A DNA stretch of 64,000 nucleotides from Nocardia transvalensis NBRC 15921 (GTDB taxonomy: Bacteria; Actinomycetota; Actinomycetes; Mycobacteriales; Mycobacteriaceae), in assembly GCF_000308875.1 (NCBI RefSeq), contig NZ_BAGL01000127.1, positions 1-64,000 on the forward strand, read 5' to 3'. Shown here one piece after another: positions 17,421-25,920 of the stretch (position 1 is its first letter; each line of letters begins with the position of its first letter). Both the position numbers and the translations under genes were made by a program. Under the pieces are notes generated by a model, which made no database searches, was not told the DNA's origin, and saw only the letters and a list, made by a program, of their open reading frames with translations.

Positions 17421-18638
17421 TCAGAGCGCCCGCAACCGGGCGGTGAGGTACCGGCGCTCGGCGTCGGTCGGCGCCAGGGCCAGCGCCTGCTCGTACGCGG
17501 CGGCGGCCTCGGTCGTCCGCCCGGCCCGGCGGAGCAGATCGGCGCGGGTCGCGGGCAGCAGGTGGTAGCCGTCGAGCCGGCCGGACGCGGCGAGGGCCTC
17601 GACGCGGGCGAGCCCGGCCGCGATGCCCTCGGACATCGCGATCGCCACCGCGTGGTTGAGGTCCACCACCGGCGACGGCGTCAGCCGGGCGAGTTCGGCG
17701 TACAGCGCCGCGATCTGCGGCCAGTCCGTCGAGGCCGCGTCGGGCGCGGTGGCATGGCACGCGGCGATCGCGGCCTGCACCTGATAGTGCCCGGCCCGCC
17801 GCACAGCCAGCGCGGCGTCGAGCGTCGCGACGCCCTCGGCGATCAGCGCCCGATCCCACCGGGAGCGGTCCTGATCCTCCAGCGGAACCAGCACGCCGTC
17901 CACCGTCCGGTGCGCGCGGCGGGCCTCCAGCAGCAGCATCAAGGCCAGCAGCCCGCGCGGTTCGGGTTCCGACGGCAGCAGGTGGACCAGGACCCGGGCG
18001 AGATGGATGCCCTCCCCCGCCAGCGCTCGCGGCCCGTCCTGTTCGTCGTAGCCCTCGTTGAAGATCAGATACAGCACGGCGAGAACGGCATTCAGCCGGC
18101 TCGGGAGCAGATCCGCGGGCGGCACCCGGTACGGGATGCCGGCCTCGACGATCTTGCGTTTCGCGCGCACCAGCCGCTGCGCCATCGTGGGCTCGGTGGT
18201 GAGGAACGCCTTGGCGATCTCGGCGGTGCTCAGGCCCGCCAGGGTCCGCAGCGTGAGCGCGACCCGCGCGGGGAAGGCCAGCGCGGGGTGGCAGCAGGTG
18301 AAGATCAGCCGCAGCCGTTCGTCGGGAATCTCCTGCGTCGCACCGTTTTCCGGATTCCGCGCCAGCACCGCCAGCTGGCGCAGCTTGGCGCGGCCCGTGG
18401 TGTCGCGGCGCAGCCGGTCGGTGGCGCGATGGCGGGCCGCGGTGGTGAGCCAGGCCCCGGGACGATCGGGAATGCCGTCGCGCTGCCAGGCGGCGAGCGC
18501 CGCGGCGAACGACTCCTGCGCGCAGTCCTCGGCCAGGTCCCAGTCGCCCGTCGACGCGATCAGCGTCGCGACGACCTGACCCCATTCCTCGCGGTACGCC
18601 GCCTCGACCGCGGCGCGCACCGCCTCCGGCGCGGTCAT
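17421..18638 (-). CDS. ECF RNA polymerase sigma factor, long SigJ/ECF42-like type
   Basis: 405 residues from the ATG at 18638. The N-terminal 170 residues contain sigma region 2 (DWDLAEDCAQESFAAALAAW) and region 4 (LSTAEIAKAFLTTEPTMAQRLVRAKRK). The C-terminal 200 residues form a tetratricopeptide-like extension characteristic of group ECF42. The ATG overlaps the stop of the YCII gene as ATGA, so the two are translationally coupled. ECF42 factors are typically paired with a YCII (DGPF) protein instead of an anti-sigma factor, which fits this arrangement. Target promoters are unknown. Confidence 0.92.
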   Translation of the reverse strand: MTAPEAVRAAVEAAYREEWGQVVATLIASTGDWDLAEDCAQESFAAALAAWQRDGIPDRPGAWLTTAARHRATDRLRRDTTGRAKLRQLAVLARNPENGATQEIPDERLRLIFTCCHPALAFPARVALTLRTLAGLSTAEIAKAFLTTEPTMAQRLVRAKRKIVEAGIPYRVPPADLLPSRLNAVLAVLYLIFNEGYDEQDGPRALAGEGIHLARVLVHLLPSEPEPRGLLALMLLLEARRAHRTVDGVLVPLEDQDRSRWDRALIAEGVATLDAALAVRRAGHYQVQAAIAACHATAPDAASTDWPQIAALYAELARLTPSPVVDLNHAVAIAMSEGIAAGLARVEALAASGRLDGYHLLPATRADLLRRAGRTTEAAAAYEQALALAPTDAERRYLTARLRAL

Positions 18639-18970
18639 TCCCAGACGGGCCGGACTTCGACACATCCCCGCCGCGCGTACGGGTGTCCCGCCGCGATGGC
18701 GAGCGCCTCGTCCAGATCGGCGCAGTCGATGATGTCGATACCGCCGACGAAGTCCTTGGTCTCGGCGAACGGGCCGTCGGAGACCAGGGTTTCGCCGTCG
18801 CGGACCCGCACGGTCGTCGCATCCGCCACCGGCCGCAGCCGCGCGCCGCCGAGCCGCGTGGCCCGCCGCTCGGTATCCGCCTGCCACGCGCGGTATGCCG
18901 GGTCCGCCGCGATCTCCTCGTTGCTCGGCGAGCCGACCTCGTCATCGCAGATCAGCAGCACGTATTTCAT
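18635..18970 (-). CDS. YCII (DGPF) domain protein coupled to the ECF sigma factor
   Basis: 111 residues, starting MKYVLLICDDE and containing LVSDGPFAETKDFVGG, the DGPF motif that names the family, then a C-terminal acidic/basic fold with HPYARRGCVEVRP. It overlaps the sigma gene by 4 bp. Family members are thought to act in signalling together with ECF42 sigma factors; the mechanism is not established. Confidence 0.9.
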   Translation of the reverse strand: MKYVLLICDDEVGSPSNEEIAADPAYRAWQADTERRATRLGGARLRPVADATTVRVRDGETLVSDGPFAETKDFVGGIDIIDCADLDEALAIAAGHPYARRGCVEVRPVWE

Positions 18971-19068
18971 TGCCCCACTATGCCCCGCCGTCCGGCACCG
19001 GCAAAACGGGCCGGGCGGCGGGGCATATGCCTCATCCTGAAGGTCCCGACGACCGCACTGGAGGCGAT

Positions 19069-20718
19069 ATGACCGACTACCGGATCCCGGCCCTCGCACC
19101 GGAACCCGTCGCGCCCCCGCAGACCGCGTATCTCGTCGCGAGCGGCGACCTGCGGCCCTCCGCGAATATCGCGGGCTGGCCGACCCAGCAGCTGCTGGAG
19201 AAGTCGCTGCACGACGCCTTCGCCGGACTCGGCTGGACGCTGGAGCGCGCACACGAGGTGGATCCGGTGAAGGGGCACGGCTTCATCGACAGCCAGCGCT
19301 ACGGCATCGAGGTCTTCCGGTCGGTCCCCAAGGACGCGCCCGTCGTTGTCGCGGAGGCGGTCTGGCAGTACAGCCATCACGTGCTCGCCGGATTGCGCTC
19401 GCACCGGGGCCCGATCCTCACCGTCGCGAACTTCGACGGCACCTGGCCCGGACTCGTGGGGCTGCTCGGCCTCAATGCCGGGCTCACGAAGATGGGGCGC
19501 GCGTACTCGACCATCTGGTCCGCCGAGTTCACCGATCGCTTCTTCCTCGACGGGATCACGAGCTGGGTCGAGACCGGCACGATCACCCACGACGACTCGC
19601 ACGTGCGCCCGCTGCCGCCGCTGCCGGCCGGGCCCGCCCGCGATCTCGGTGTGGCACTGGCCGATCAGCTGCTCGCGGAGAAGGCCGTGATCGGCGTCTT
19701 CGACGAGGGCTGCATGGGCATGTACAACGCGATCATCGACGACGAACTGCTCAATCCCCTCGGCATATACAAGGAGCGGCTGTCGCAGAGCGCGCTCTAC
19801 GCCGAGATGCGGAAGGTGCCCGACGAGGAGGCGGCCGCAGCGCGGCGCTGGCTCGACGACGCGGGCCTGCGGTTCGAATTCGGCGCCGACGAGGCGACCG
19901 AGCTGACCGAGCGCCAGGTGCACGAGCAGATGAAGATGTACATCGCGGCGCTGCGCATCGCCGACGACTTCGGTTGTGCCGCAATCGGTATCCAGTACCA
20001 GCAGGGCCTCAAGGACCTCACCCCCGCCTCCGATCTGCCCGAGGGCCTGCTCAACAATGTCGTGCGCCCGCCGGTGACCAGCCGCGACGGCGGCCGCGAA
20101 CTCTACGCCGGCGCGCCGCTGCCGCACTTCAACGAGGCCGACGAGGGCGTCGCGGTCGACGCGCTGGTCACCAACCGGATCTGGACGGCCATGGGCCTTG
20201 ACCCGGCGACCACGCTGCACGATGTGCGCTGGGGCGAAACGTATCCCGTGGACGGGCGCGAGGAATTCGTGTGGGTCTACGAGATCTCCGGCTCGGTCCC
20301 CGCCTCACACCTCCCCGACGGGTACGCGAGCGCCACCAGCCTGCGCCAGGGCCCGGTCTTCTTCCCCGCCGGCGGCGGCACCCTCTCCGGCGTCTCCAAA
20401 CCCGGCGAGATCGTGTGGTCCCGCCTCTACATCGCCGATTCCCGGCTGCACCTGGATATCGGCCGCGCTGCCGTGGTCGGGCTGCCCGCCGAGGAGACCG
20501 AGCGCCGCCGCGCCGCCACGAATCCCGAATGGCCCATCGCCCACGTCGTCCTGCGCGGCATCACCCGCGACCAGTTCATGGCCCGCCACAAGGCCAACCA
20601 CGTCCAGATCGCCTACGGCCCGGACGCTGCCGCCGCCGACGAGGCCCTGCTGGCCAAGGCGGCGCTGTTCGACCGGCTGGGCGTCGAGGTGCACCTCTGC
20701 GGGGATACGGCGATCTGA
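19069..20718 (+). CDS. Fucose/arabinose-isomerase-like protein
   Basis: 549 residues; the ATG at 19069 has GGAGG 5 bases upstream. The central part (VIGVFDEGCMGMYNAIIDDE, about residues 204-225) and the C-terminal beta-rich half resemble the L-fucose/L-arabinose isomerase superfamily, whose members interconvert aldoses and ketoses using Mn2+ bound by conserved Glu/Asp residues. The catalytic metal ligands cannot be verified by eye. It stands alone rather than in a sugar operon. A MarR-type regulator follows in the same direction 112 bp later. Function is inferred from the fold only. Confidence 0.65.
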   Translation: MTDYRIPALAPEPVAPPQTAYLVASGDLRPSANIAGWPTQQLLEKSLHDAFAGLGWTLERAHEVDPVKGHGFIDSQRYGIEVFRSVPKDAPVVVAEAVWQYSHHVLAGLRSHRGPILTVANFDGTWPGLVGLLGLNAGLTKMGRAYSTIWSAEFTDRFFLDGITSWVETGTITHDDSHVRPLPPLPAGPARDLGVALADQLLAEKAVIGVFDEGCMGMYNAIIDDELLNPLGIYKERLSQSALYAEMRKVPDEEAAAARRWLDDAGLRFEFGADEATELTERQVHEQMKMYIAALRIADDFGCAAIGIQYQQGLKDLTPASDLPEGLLNNVVRPPVTSRDGGRELYAGAPLPHFNEADEGVAVDALVTNRIWTAMGLDPATTLHDVRWGETYPVDGREEFVWVYEISGSVPASHLPDGYASATSLRQGPVFFPAGGGTLSGVSKPGEIVWSRLYIADSRLHLDIGRAAVVGLPAEETERRRAATNPEWPIAHVVLRGITRDQFMARHKANHVQIAYGPDAAAADEALLAKAALFDRLGVEVHLCGDTAI

Positions 20719-20768
20719 TCCCGCCACTGGCGCGATCGGGAGATGCGTGGTAGACATGTGTCAGAGAT

Positions 20769-20785
20769 ATTACGAAGTTCGTATT
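20769..20785. promoter_or_regulatory. Palindromic operator upstream of the MarR gene
   Basis: TACGAA-G-TTCGTA (20771-20783) with an outer A/T pair is a perfect 6-bp inverted repeat around one base. It lies 46 bp upstream of the MarR start and fits MarR-family autoregulation. A nine-codon frame with its own GGAG site (20797-20826) lies between them. Confidence 0.55.
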
Positions 20786-20830
20786 ATCTCGGAGACATGA
20801 ACGGGCAGCAGAACACCGGGCGGTGATCCG

Positions 20831-21319
20831 ATGGCGCACGAACCGGACCAGGAACTCATCGATGCGTTCCGTGTCCTGCGGATCGAACTCCGCGTCGCCA
20901 ACGACCGCATCGCCGCCGCCGCGGACATCAAACCCCGCGACCTCGACATCCTCGACGTGATCGACCGCGAAGGCTCGTGCACGCCCAGCCATCTGGCCGC
21001 TCGAACCGGACTGCGCGCCGCCACCCTCACCGGGGTGCTCGCCCGGCTCGAGAGTTGCCGATGGATCACGCGGTCCACCGACCCCCGGGACGCGCGCTCG
21101 TCCTGGGTCACCTCGACCGAGCGCTTCGAACAGGTGCGATCGCTGTATCAGCACGCGGGCGGGCCCGTTCAGCGGGTGTTCGACCAGATCGGCCCGGACA
21201 ACCGCGACACGGTCATGTGGTTCCTCCGAGCGCTCGCCGCCGCGCTACACGAGGCCGGCAGCGATATCGCGGGCGAGTCGCAGCCGAACGGCATGGCGCC
21301 GGCGACCAACGGAACCTGA
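20831..21319 (+). CDS. MarR-family transcriptional regulator
   Basis: 162 residues. The winged helix spans roughly residues 35-100: CTPSHLAARTGLRAATLTGVLARLE is the recognition region and DPRDARSSWV the wing with the Asp-x-Arg signature. No Cys pair suggesting redox sensing is seen. The palindrome 46 bp upstream is a likely self-operator. The next gene starts 28 bp downstream and may be its target. Confidence 0.88.
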   Translation: MAHEPDQELIDAFRVLRIELRVANDRIAAAADIKPRDLDILDVIDREGSCTPSHLAARTGLRAATLTGVLARLESCRWITRSTDPRDARSSWVTSTERFEQVRSLYQHAGGPVQRVFDQIGPDNRDTVMWFLRALAAALHEAGSDIAGESQPNGMAPATNGT

Positions 21320-21347
21320 TCCGGCCCCGACAGCAAAGGACAAGACG

Positions 21348-22019
21348 TTGCAGTTCGTGGAGACCATACCCACCGAGTTCACCTACTTCGCCTGGAATAT
21401 CGACCTGCACACCGCGGGGCCCTTCGTCCGGCCGAGCGATCACCGCCGGTCGGCCCTGGAGAAGATCCGCCGGGTCGCCCGCGACCTGGATGCCCACAAC
21501 GGCGTCCACCGGGTCAGGCTCTTCGAATCGACCTTCATCCCCCCGCTCCCCGACCGCCCCCGATTCGACGTCATCCTGCTGACCGATTCCGACGGGCCCG
21601 TGCGCGCGGAGTTCGACGTCGCGCGCAAACGCCACGACGTCCCCGATCCCGCTCTGGTCACCGCGGCGACCAATGCGGCCCGATTCGGTGACACGGACAA
21701 CCTGGACGGTCCGATCCTACTGAATCACTTTGTGGGAGAGACGGATCCGCAGACCGCCATCTCCGCGTGGAAGACGATCAGCCAGTGGTACGCGTCGGTG
21801 CTCGACGTCACGAACTCCACCCTGCTCGAATTCGAGCCGGGCACGCCGTACCTGATCGTGAACTATGCCGTGGTTCCGGGGCCGGTGCCGCGCTTCATGG
21901 CGAATCAGCTGCTCCGGCCGAGCTTCTACCGCAACGTCAACCGGCGGCTCGGCAAGATCGGCGCCCGTGCTCGTCCGCTCTTCGCGAAACGAGTCGCCTA
22001 CGCGGAGGGCGGCGCATAG
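21348..22019 (+). CDS. Protein of unknown function
   Basis: 223 residues from a TTG at 21348 with AAAGGA about 8 bases upstream. I do not recognise the family. The N-terminal 90 residues resemble a ferredoxin-like alpha/beta barrel (VHRVRLFESTFIPP, RFDVILLTDS) and the C-terminus ends with a basic LLRPSFYRNVNRRLGK segment. It is probably co-transcribed with the MarR gene. Confidence 0.6.
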   Translation: MQFVETIPTEFTYFAWNIDLHTAGPFVRPSDHRRSALEKIRRVARDLDAHNGVHRVRLFESTFIPPLPDRPRFDVILLTDSDGPVRAEFDVARKRHDVPDPALVTAATNAARFGDTDNLDGPILLNHFVGETDPQTAISAWKTISQWYASVLDVTNSTLLEFEPGTPYLIVNYAVVPGPVPRFMANQLLRPSFYRNVNRRLGKIGARARPLFAKRVAYAEGGA

Positions 22020-22035
22020 CTGCCGCTGACGACGA

Positions 22036-22055
22036 GTCCGGCCCACGCTCCGGAC
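22036..22055. terminator. Weak hairpin between convergent genes
   Basis: GTCCGG-N8-CCGGAC lies between the plus-strand gene of unknown function and the minus-strand regulator gene, which converge here. The stem is only 6 bp and has no T-run. Confidence 0.35.
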
Positions 22056-22090
22056 CCGTGGTCTGTCCACGCGATCGAGGGATCTCGGTG

Positions 22091-23197
22091 CTACTCCCAG
22101 GGATTGACGATTCGGGCCCGGTATTCGAGCTCGCCCTCGAGTTTCTCCCACATCGACGAATAGCGCCGGGCGAATTCCGTCACGGTGCCGATCCAGTGCG
22201 GCGGAATGGCTTCGATCATGTCGGAGCCCTGTGTTTCCAGTACGGAGGTGGACAGTAACAAGCGCAGAAATGTCCGGCCGCGCTCGTTGTGCCGCATGGA
22301 CGGATCGCGCTGCAACTTCACCAGCATGTCCGCGGGATCGACTGTCGCGCGAGGCTGGACCCTCGGCGCGGCCACGCAGAGTTCCACCGGCGCTTGGCGT
22401 TCGGTGACGGTCACGGTGTCGTTCTTCGTATTACCTCGCTTCCCCGGCACGGGCGAATCCCCTCGTTCCAGGCGCTTGCGCACATCCGCGACGGTCGCGG
22501 GAGATATTCCCGTGGCGCGCGCGATGTAGCGGAGCGAATGGCCCCTGTCGCTCGACAACAGTTCGGCGGCCTGAATCCTCGCCTCGCTGCTGTCCAGCGG
22601 CCGGAGTTTGCCGTCCCGGCCCACGCGAGCCGACGGTTCCGCCTGCTCGCTCGATTGCTTGCGTATTGTCGCTATCGTTCTGGCGGCCAGACCTGTCAGC
22701 TTACCGATCGCGCGGTCGGACAGGTGGGCATGCGAAGAGACGATCCGCTCGGCTGCCACCCGGCGCTCGGCCTGGGTCAACGGCAATCCGTGCTCGACAT
22801 TCTCCTGTACGGCTCGCAGGAACAGATCGGCCTCGCTGCCGTCGAAGAACACCACGTCTATGGTCGTCCGACCTTTTCGTGATGCCGCGATCAGGCGATG
22901 CATTCCGTCGATCACCCGCATCGTCCGACGGTCCACCAGAATCGGCGGCATCGGCGTCTCGGATTCGACGAGCAAGGCGATATGCGATTTGTTCTCGCCG
23001 TTCAACCGTGGCGAGAAACTTCCGCGTAGCGAATCGATCGATACCTTGTGGATATCCGATCCGCGGGGTTCCATTGTATCGGAATGATTAAATTCTGGTG
23101 AAGATGCGGAGGCGTCTCCACGGCCGGAAGTACGATCTACACTATCGGAAAATCCGTTGCTGTCAGTGGAATCAAGCATGTTTCGCTCCGCTGGCAT
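22091..23197 (-). CDS. ParB/StrR-like cluster regulator of the type II PKS
   Basis: 368 residues from the ATG at 23197, placed 5 bases after GGGGGAG; a GTG at 23203 overlaps that site. The N-terminal 40 residues are Ser/Asp-rich. Then comes a ParB-like fold (PPILVDRRTMRVIDGMHRLIAASRKG, about residues 83-108; NVEHGLPLTQAERRVAAERI) followed by two helix-turn-helix segments (LSDRAIGKLTGLAARTIATI; LRYIARATGISPATVADV). This is the architecture of StrR-type activators of antibiotic clusters. Two StrR-type operators, at 23419 and 26740, lie in the control regions of the PKS genes, so it is very likely their activator. Confidence 0.85.
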   Translation of the reverse strand: MPAERNMLDSTDSNGFSDSVDRTSGRGDASASSPEFNHSDTMEPRGSDIHKVSIDSLRGSFSPRLNGENKSHIALLVESETPMPPILVDRRTMRVIDGMHRLIAASRKGRTTIDVVFFDGSEADLFLRAVQENVEHGLPLTQAERRVAAERIVSSHAHLSDRAIGKLTGLAARTIATIRKQSSEQAEPSARVGRDGKLRPLDSSEARIQAAELLSSDRGHSLRYIARATGISPATVADVRKRLERGDSPVPGKRGNTKNDTVTVTERQAPVELCVAAPRVQPRATVDPADMLVKLQRDPSMRHNERGRTFLRLLLSTSVLETQGSDMIEAIPPHWIGTVTEFARRYSSMWEKLEGELEYRARIVNPWE

Positions 23198-23529
23198 CGG
23201 CACTCCCCCTCGTACTAGCTACTAACATGCGCCGCCGGCTGTACACGGCCGATGCGACCGCCGACAGCTGGACCCGCGAGGCGGCTCGGGTCGGGTTATT
23301 GCCTACCCGCACCCGGAGTGTGCTGTCAATGACGGGGACAGTATCTTGTCTGCCGTTTTTATCGCCGGCACGGCGGCGTACCACATTAGTTCGGCAGCCA
23401 TTTACGTGCCGTTCCCGCGCTCAACTGATCACACGGCACAGTTGAACGCCCGGCGGGACTTTCATTGACTCCGGGACCGCATCCCTGCACCATTCACGGA
23501 GGCAAGGGTGCGGAAGGAGAAAGTCTTTC
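23198..23529. other. Divergent control region of the regulator and first monooxygenase
   Basis: 332 bases without a gene. Besides the StrR-type operator at 23419-23447, I see CTGTC-N9-GACAG near 23321-23339 as a weaker inverted repeat. The region is more AT-rich than the flanking genes, as expected for promoters firing both ways. GGAAGGAG just before 23530 is the ribosome site of the monooxygenase. Confidence 0.6.
23419..23447. promoter_or_regulatory. StrR-type operator 1
   Basis: GCTCAACTG-N11-CAGTTGAAC: 9-bp arms, one mismatch, spacer exactly 11 bp. It matches the published StrR target, GTTCGActG-N11-CAgTcGAAC, in length, spacing and most positions. It is 82 bp upstream of the first monooxygenase gene and 221 bp upstream of the regulator on the other strand. 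Confidence 0.75.
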
Positions 23530-25005
23530 ATGACGGAAACTACCGAAGCAGATGTCATTGTCGTCGGCGCCGGGCCGTCCGGTCTCATGATGGCCGGAGA
23601 TCTCGCGTGCATGGGGCACGACGTCGTCGTACTCGAGAAAAGGGTGAAATCTAATTCGAATCTGACGCGCGCGTTCTCGGTACACGCCCGGGCGCTGGAC
23701 CAGCTCGCCGTGCGGGGGCTGGCGGCGGAGATCATCGAGGCGGGAATGCCGGTCGACGCCCTTCCGCTGGTCGGCGCGCTCGATATCGAATTCGGCAAGC
23801 TGGACACCACATTTCCCTTCATGCTGGTGGTTCCGCAATTCGTCGTGGAACGCGCCCTGGAGGCTCGCGCCGTGGCGGCCGGCGCACGATTCTTCCACGA
23901 CCGCGAAGTCGTGGAACTGGACCAGGACCGAAACGGCGTCCGGGTGATGACCGTGCGCGGTTCGGACGGCCCGTCCGAACGACAGGAATGGTCGGCGCGA
24001 TACGCCGTCGGCGCGGACGGAATCTACAGCAGGGTCCGCGAATCGCTCGGGATCGAGTTCCCGGGAGAATCGGTGCTCTCCTCGGTCATCATCGCCGATT
24101 CGAAGGTCGAGTTCCCGCCGGAGAAGGGATTGGCGATCGAGGCGAACGGGCACGGATTCTCCTTCGTCTGCCCCATCGAGGACGGCTATTACCGCGTCCT
24201 CGCCTGGAACAACGGCACCCCCGAATTCGTCAGCAAGGAGGTCGATTTCTCGCGGCTCGCCGAACTGTGCGACGTCGTATTCGACCGGCCCGTGGGGCTG
24301 CATTCGCCGCGGTGGATATCGCGTTTCCACAGCGACGAGCGCCAGGCGTCGAAGTATCGGGAGGAACGTGCTTTCCTGGTCGGCGACGCGGCGCATGTGC
24401 ATTCGCCGGCCGGCGGCCTGGGCATGAATGTCGGACTCCAGGACGTGGCCAATTTGTCGTGGCGTCTGAGCCGCGCCCTGCGCACCGGGGACGCGCGCGT
24501 CCTCGACGATTACGAGCCCGAGATGCGCCCCATCGGAACGCGGGCGATGGCCGATTCCGGAAATCTGGTGCGGGGCGCGGTGCGGCTGAGTTCGGTGCCC
24601 GCCCCGGTGCGCTGGGCATTCCTGGCGGTGGCGAACAACTCCGGATCGTTCGGACGCCGGTACGCGCTGGGGATCGCCACGGCGCTGTCCGGGATACGCA
24701 CGACGTGCGGAGCGACCGGGGAGGACGGCGTCGGGGAGTTCTGGAACGGGGCCGCGCTCGCCGGGGAGGTCCAAACCCACCTTCGCGCCGGGCAATTCGT
24801 CCTGGCGACCCCGTGGGCGACGGCGACCACGCGCGCGGCGGGCCGTTCGGGAGACCTGGGGGTGGTGGTGAGCCCCCTGTGCCGGGACAAGGCGCTGCTG
24901 GTCCGGCCGGACGGCTACATCGCCTGGCGGGGCTCGCCGGATTCGGCCGATCTGGTGCGGAAGGTGGCCGAATACGCACCGGCGCACGAGGTCCGGGCTG
25001 CCTGA
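23530..25005 (+). CDS. FAD-dependent aromatic polyketide monooxygenase (1)
   Basis: 491 residues. GxGxxG motif VVGAGPSGLMMAGDLA at residues 11-26, the DG motif GADGIYSRVR, and the GD motif FLVGDAAHVHSPAGGLGMNVGLQD, all in the p-hydroxybenzoate hydroxylase order. The C-terminal thioredoxin-like extension (LLVRPDGYIAWRG) is the one seen in aromatic polyketide hydroxylases of the PgaE/RdmE type. Expected role: NAD(P)H-dependent hydroxylation of the polycyclic product. Its own promoter carries StrR-type operator 1. It converges on hadB-like genes and is closed by a strong hairpin at 25014. Confidence 0.9.
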   Translation: MTETTEADVIVVGAGPSGLMMAGDLACMGHDVVVLEKRVKSNSNLTRAFSVHARALDQLAVRGLAAEIIEAGMPVDALPLVGALDIEFGKLDTTFPFMLVVPQFVVERALEARAVAAGARFFHDREVVELDQDRNGVRVMTVRGSDGPSERQEWSARYAVGADGIYSRVRESLGIEFPGESVLSSVIIADSKVEFPPEKGLAIEANGHGFSFVCPIEDGYYRVLAWNNGTPEFVSKEVDFSRLAELCDVVFDRPVGLHSPRWISRFHSDERQASKYREERAFLVGDAAHVHSPAGGLGMNVGLQDVANLSWRLSRALRTGDARVLDDYEPEMRPIGTRAMADSGNLVRGAVRLSSVPAPVRWAFLAVANNSGSFGRRYALGIATALSGIRTTCGATGEDGVGEFWNGAALAGEVQTHLRAGQFVLATPWATATTRAAGRSGDLGVVVSPLCRDKALLVRPDGYIAWRGSPDSADLVRKVAEYAPAHEVRAA

Positions 25006-25013
25006 GCGACCGG

Positions 25014-25044
25014 CGCTGCCGCGGGTGGATCACCCGCGGCAGCG
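25014..25044. terminator. Strong bidirectional terminator hairpin
   Basis: A perfect 14-bp stem (CGCTGCCGCGGGTG / CACCCGCGGCAGCG) with a GAT loop separates the ends of monooxygenase 1 and the minus-strand dehydratase gene. It can serve both transcripts. Confidence 0.75.
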
Positions 25045-25059
25045 TCGTTCCCGGCGGGC

Positions 25060-25476
25060 TCACGCCGAGTGCACAATCGCGACCGTGGCGACCGCCCGGG
25101 TGAGCACCTTGGCGCCGTCACAGGTAGCGGTCAGATCGACGCTGAGCCGTTCCCTCTCAACAGATTTGACGACAGCGCCGATATCGATATCCGCCCCGCC
25201 GTCGTGCGGTACGGGAACGGGCGCGGTGAACTTCGCCGCATACGATTCGATCCGGCCCGCGTCGCCGCACCAGTCGACGACCAGCTGGATCGCCGCGCCC
25301 ATCGTCCACATGCCGTGGGCGATGACATCGGGGAGGTCGACGGCCTTCGCCGTGCGCTCGTCCCAGTGGATCGGATTGAAATCGCCGCTCGCGCCGCTGT
25401 ATCGGACGAGGGTCGCGCGATCCACATGGATGCGCCGCTCCCCCAGCACCGTGCCCGGCCGGATGTCTTCGCTCAT
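25060..25476 (-). CDS. HadB-like (R)-hydroxyacyl-ACP dehydratase subunit
   Basis: 138 residues. The hydratase-2 motif YSGASGDFNPIHWD with IAHGMWTMG gives the catalytic Asp/His pair of the MaoC hot-dog fold. Sequence and length follow mycobacterial HadB closely (for example PVPVPHDGG and VKSV near the C-terminus). HadB pairs with HadA to dehydrate 3-hydroxyacyl-ACP in FAS-II. The ATG overlaps the hadA-like stop (ATGA). Here it most likely serves starter-unit synthesis for the PKS; a housekeeping mycolate role is the alternative. Confidence 0.87.
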   Translation of the reverse strand: MSEDIRPGTVLGERRIHVDRATLVRYSGASGDFNPIHWDERTAKAVDLPDVIAHGMWTMGAAIQLVVDWCGDAGRIESYAAKFTAPVPVPHDGGADIDIGAVVKSVERERLSVDLTATCDGAKVLTRAVATVAIVHSA

Positions 25477-25919
25477 GTTCCGCTCCCCCGGATGACGACG
25501 ACGCTCTCGGTCTCGGCGACGACCTCCCGGCCGACCGTCAGTTCGGTGACGAGGGTGACCATCGACCGGTTTCCCACGGCGGCGGCCCGCGCGAGGCGGG
25601 TGCGCGCGACGACCTCGTCGCCCGCGACGAGCGGGCGGTGATGCACCAGCTTCTCCGCGCCGTGGACCAGCCGGCTGTAGTCGATACCGGTGTCCTCGTC
25701 CGCCATCACGATCGCCCAGCCGCGCTGGGCGACGGCGACCGCGAACGTCGGCGGCGCGACCACATCGGCGTATCCCCGCGCGCGGGCGACCCCGACATCC
25801 GTATGGACCGCGTCGCTCGCGCCGACCGCGGCGGCGAATTCGGCGATCTTGGCGCGGGAGACGAGATACGGCTCGGCCGGCGGATACACCCGCCCCTCGG
25901 CCTCGGTGTTCACGCTCAT
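25473..25919 (-). CDS. HadA/HadC-like dehydratase partner subunit
   Basis: 148 residues with the N-terminal MaoC-type hot-dog fold (YLVSRAKIAEFAAAVGASD, APPTFAVAVAQRGW, HHRPLVAGDEVVARTR). It lacks the catalytic Asp/His motif, as HadA and HadC do, so it should be the substrate-binding half of a heterodimer with the downstream HadB-like protein. It starts 1 bp after the stop of the MabA-like gene and overlaps the HadB-like gene by 4 bp. Confidence 0.85.
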   Translation of the reverse strand: MSVNTEAEGRVYPPAEPYLVSRAKIAEFAAAVGASDAVHTDVGVARARGYADVVAPPTFAVAVAQRGWAIVMADEDTGIDYSRLVHGAEKLVHHRPLVAGDEVVARTRLARAAAVGNRSMVTLVTELTVGREVVAETESVVVIRGSGT

Positions 25920-25920
25920 A

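Noticed and set aside
20719..20768. Terminator after the isomerase-like gene
   Set aside because: CGCC-ACT-GGCG and flanking CCCG/CGGG can pair, but the arms conflict and no T-run follows, so I could not support it.
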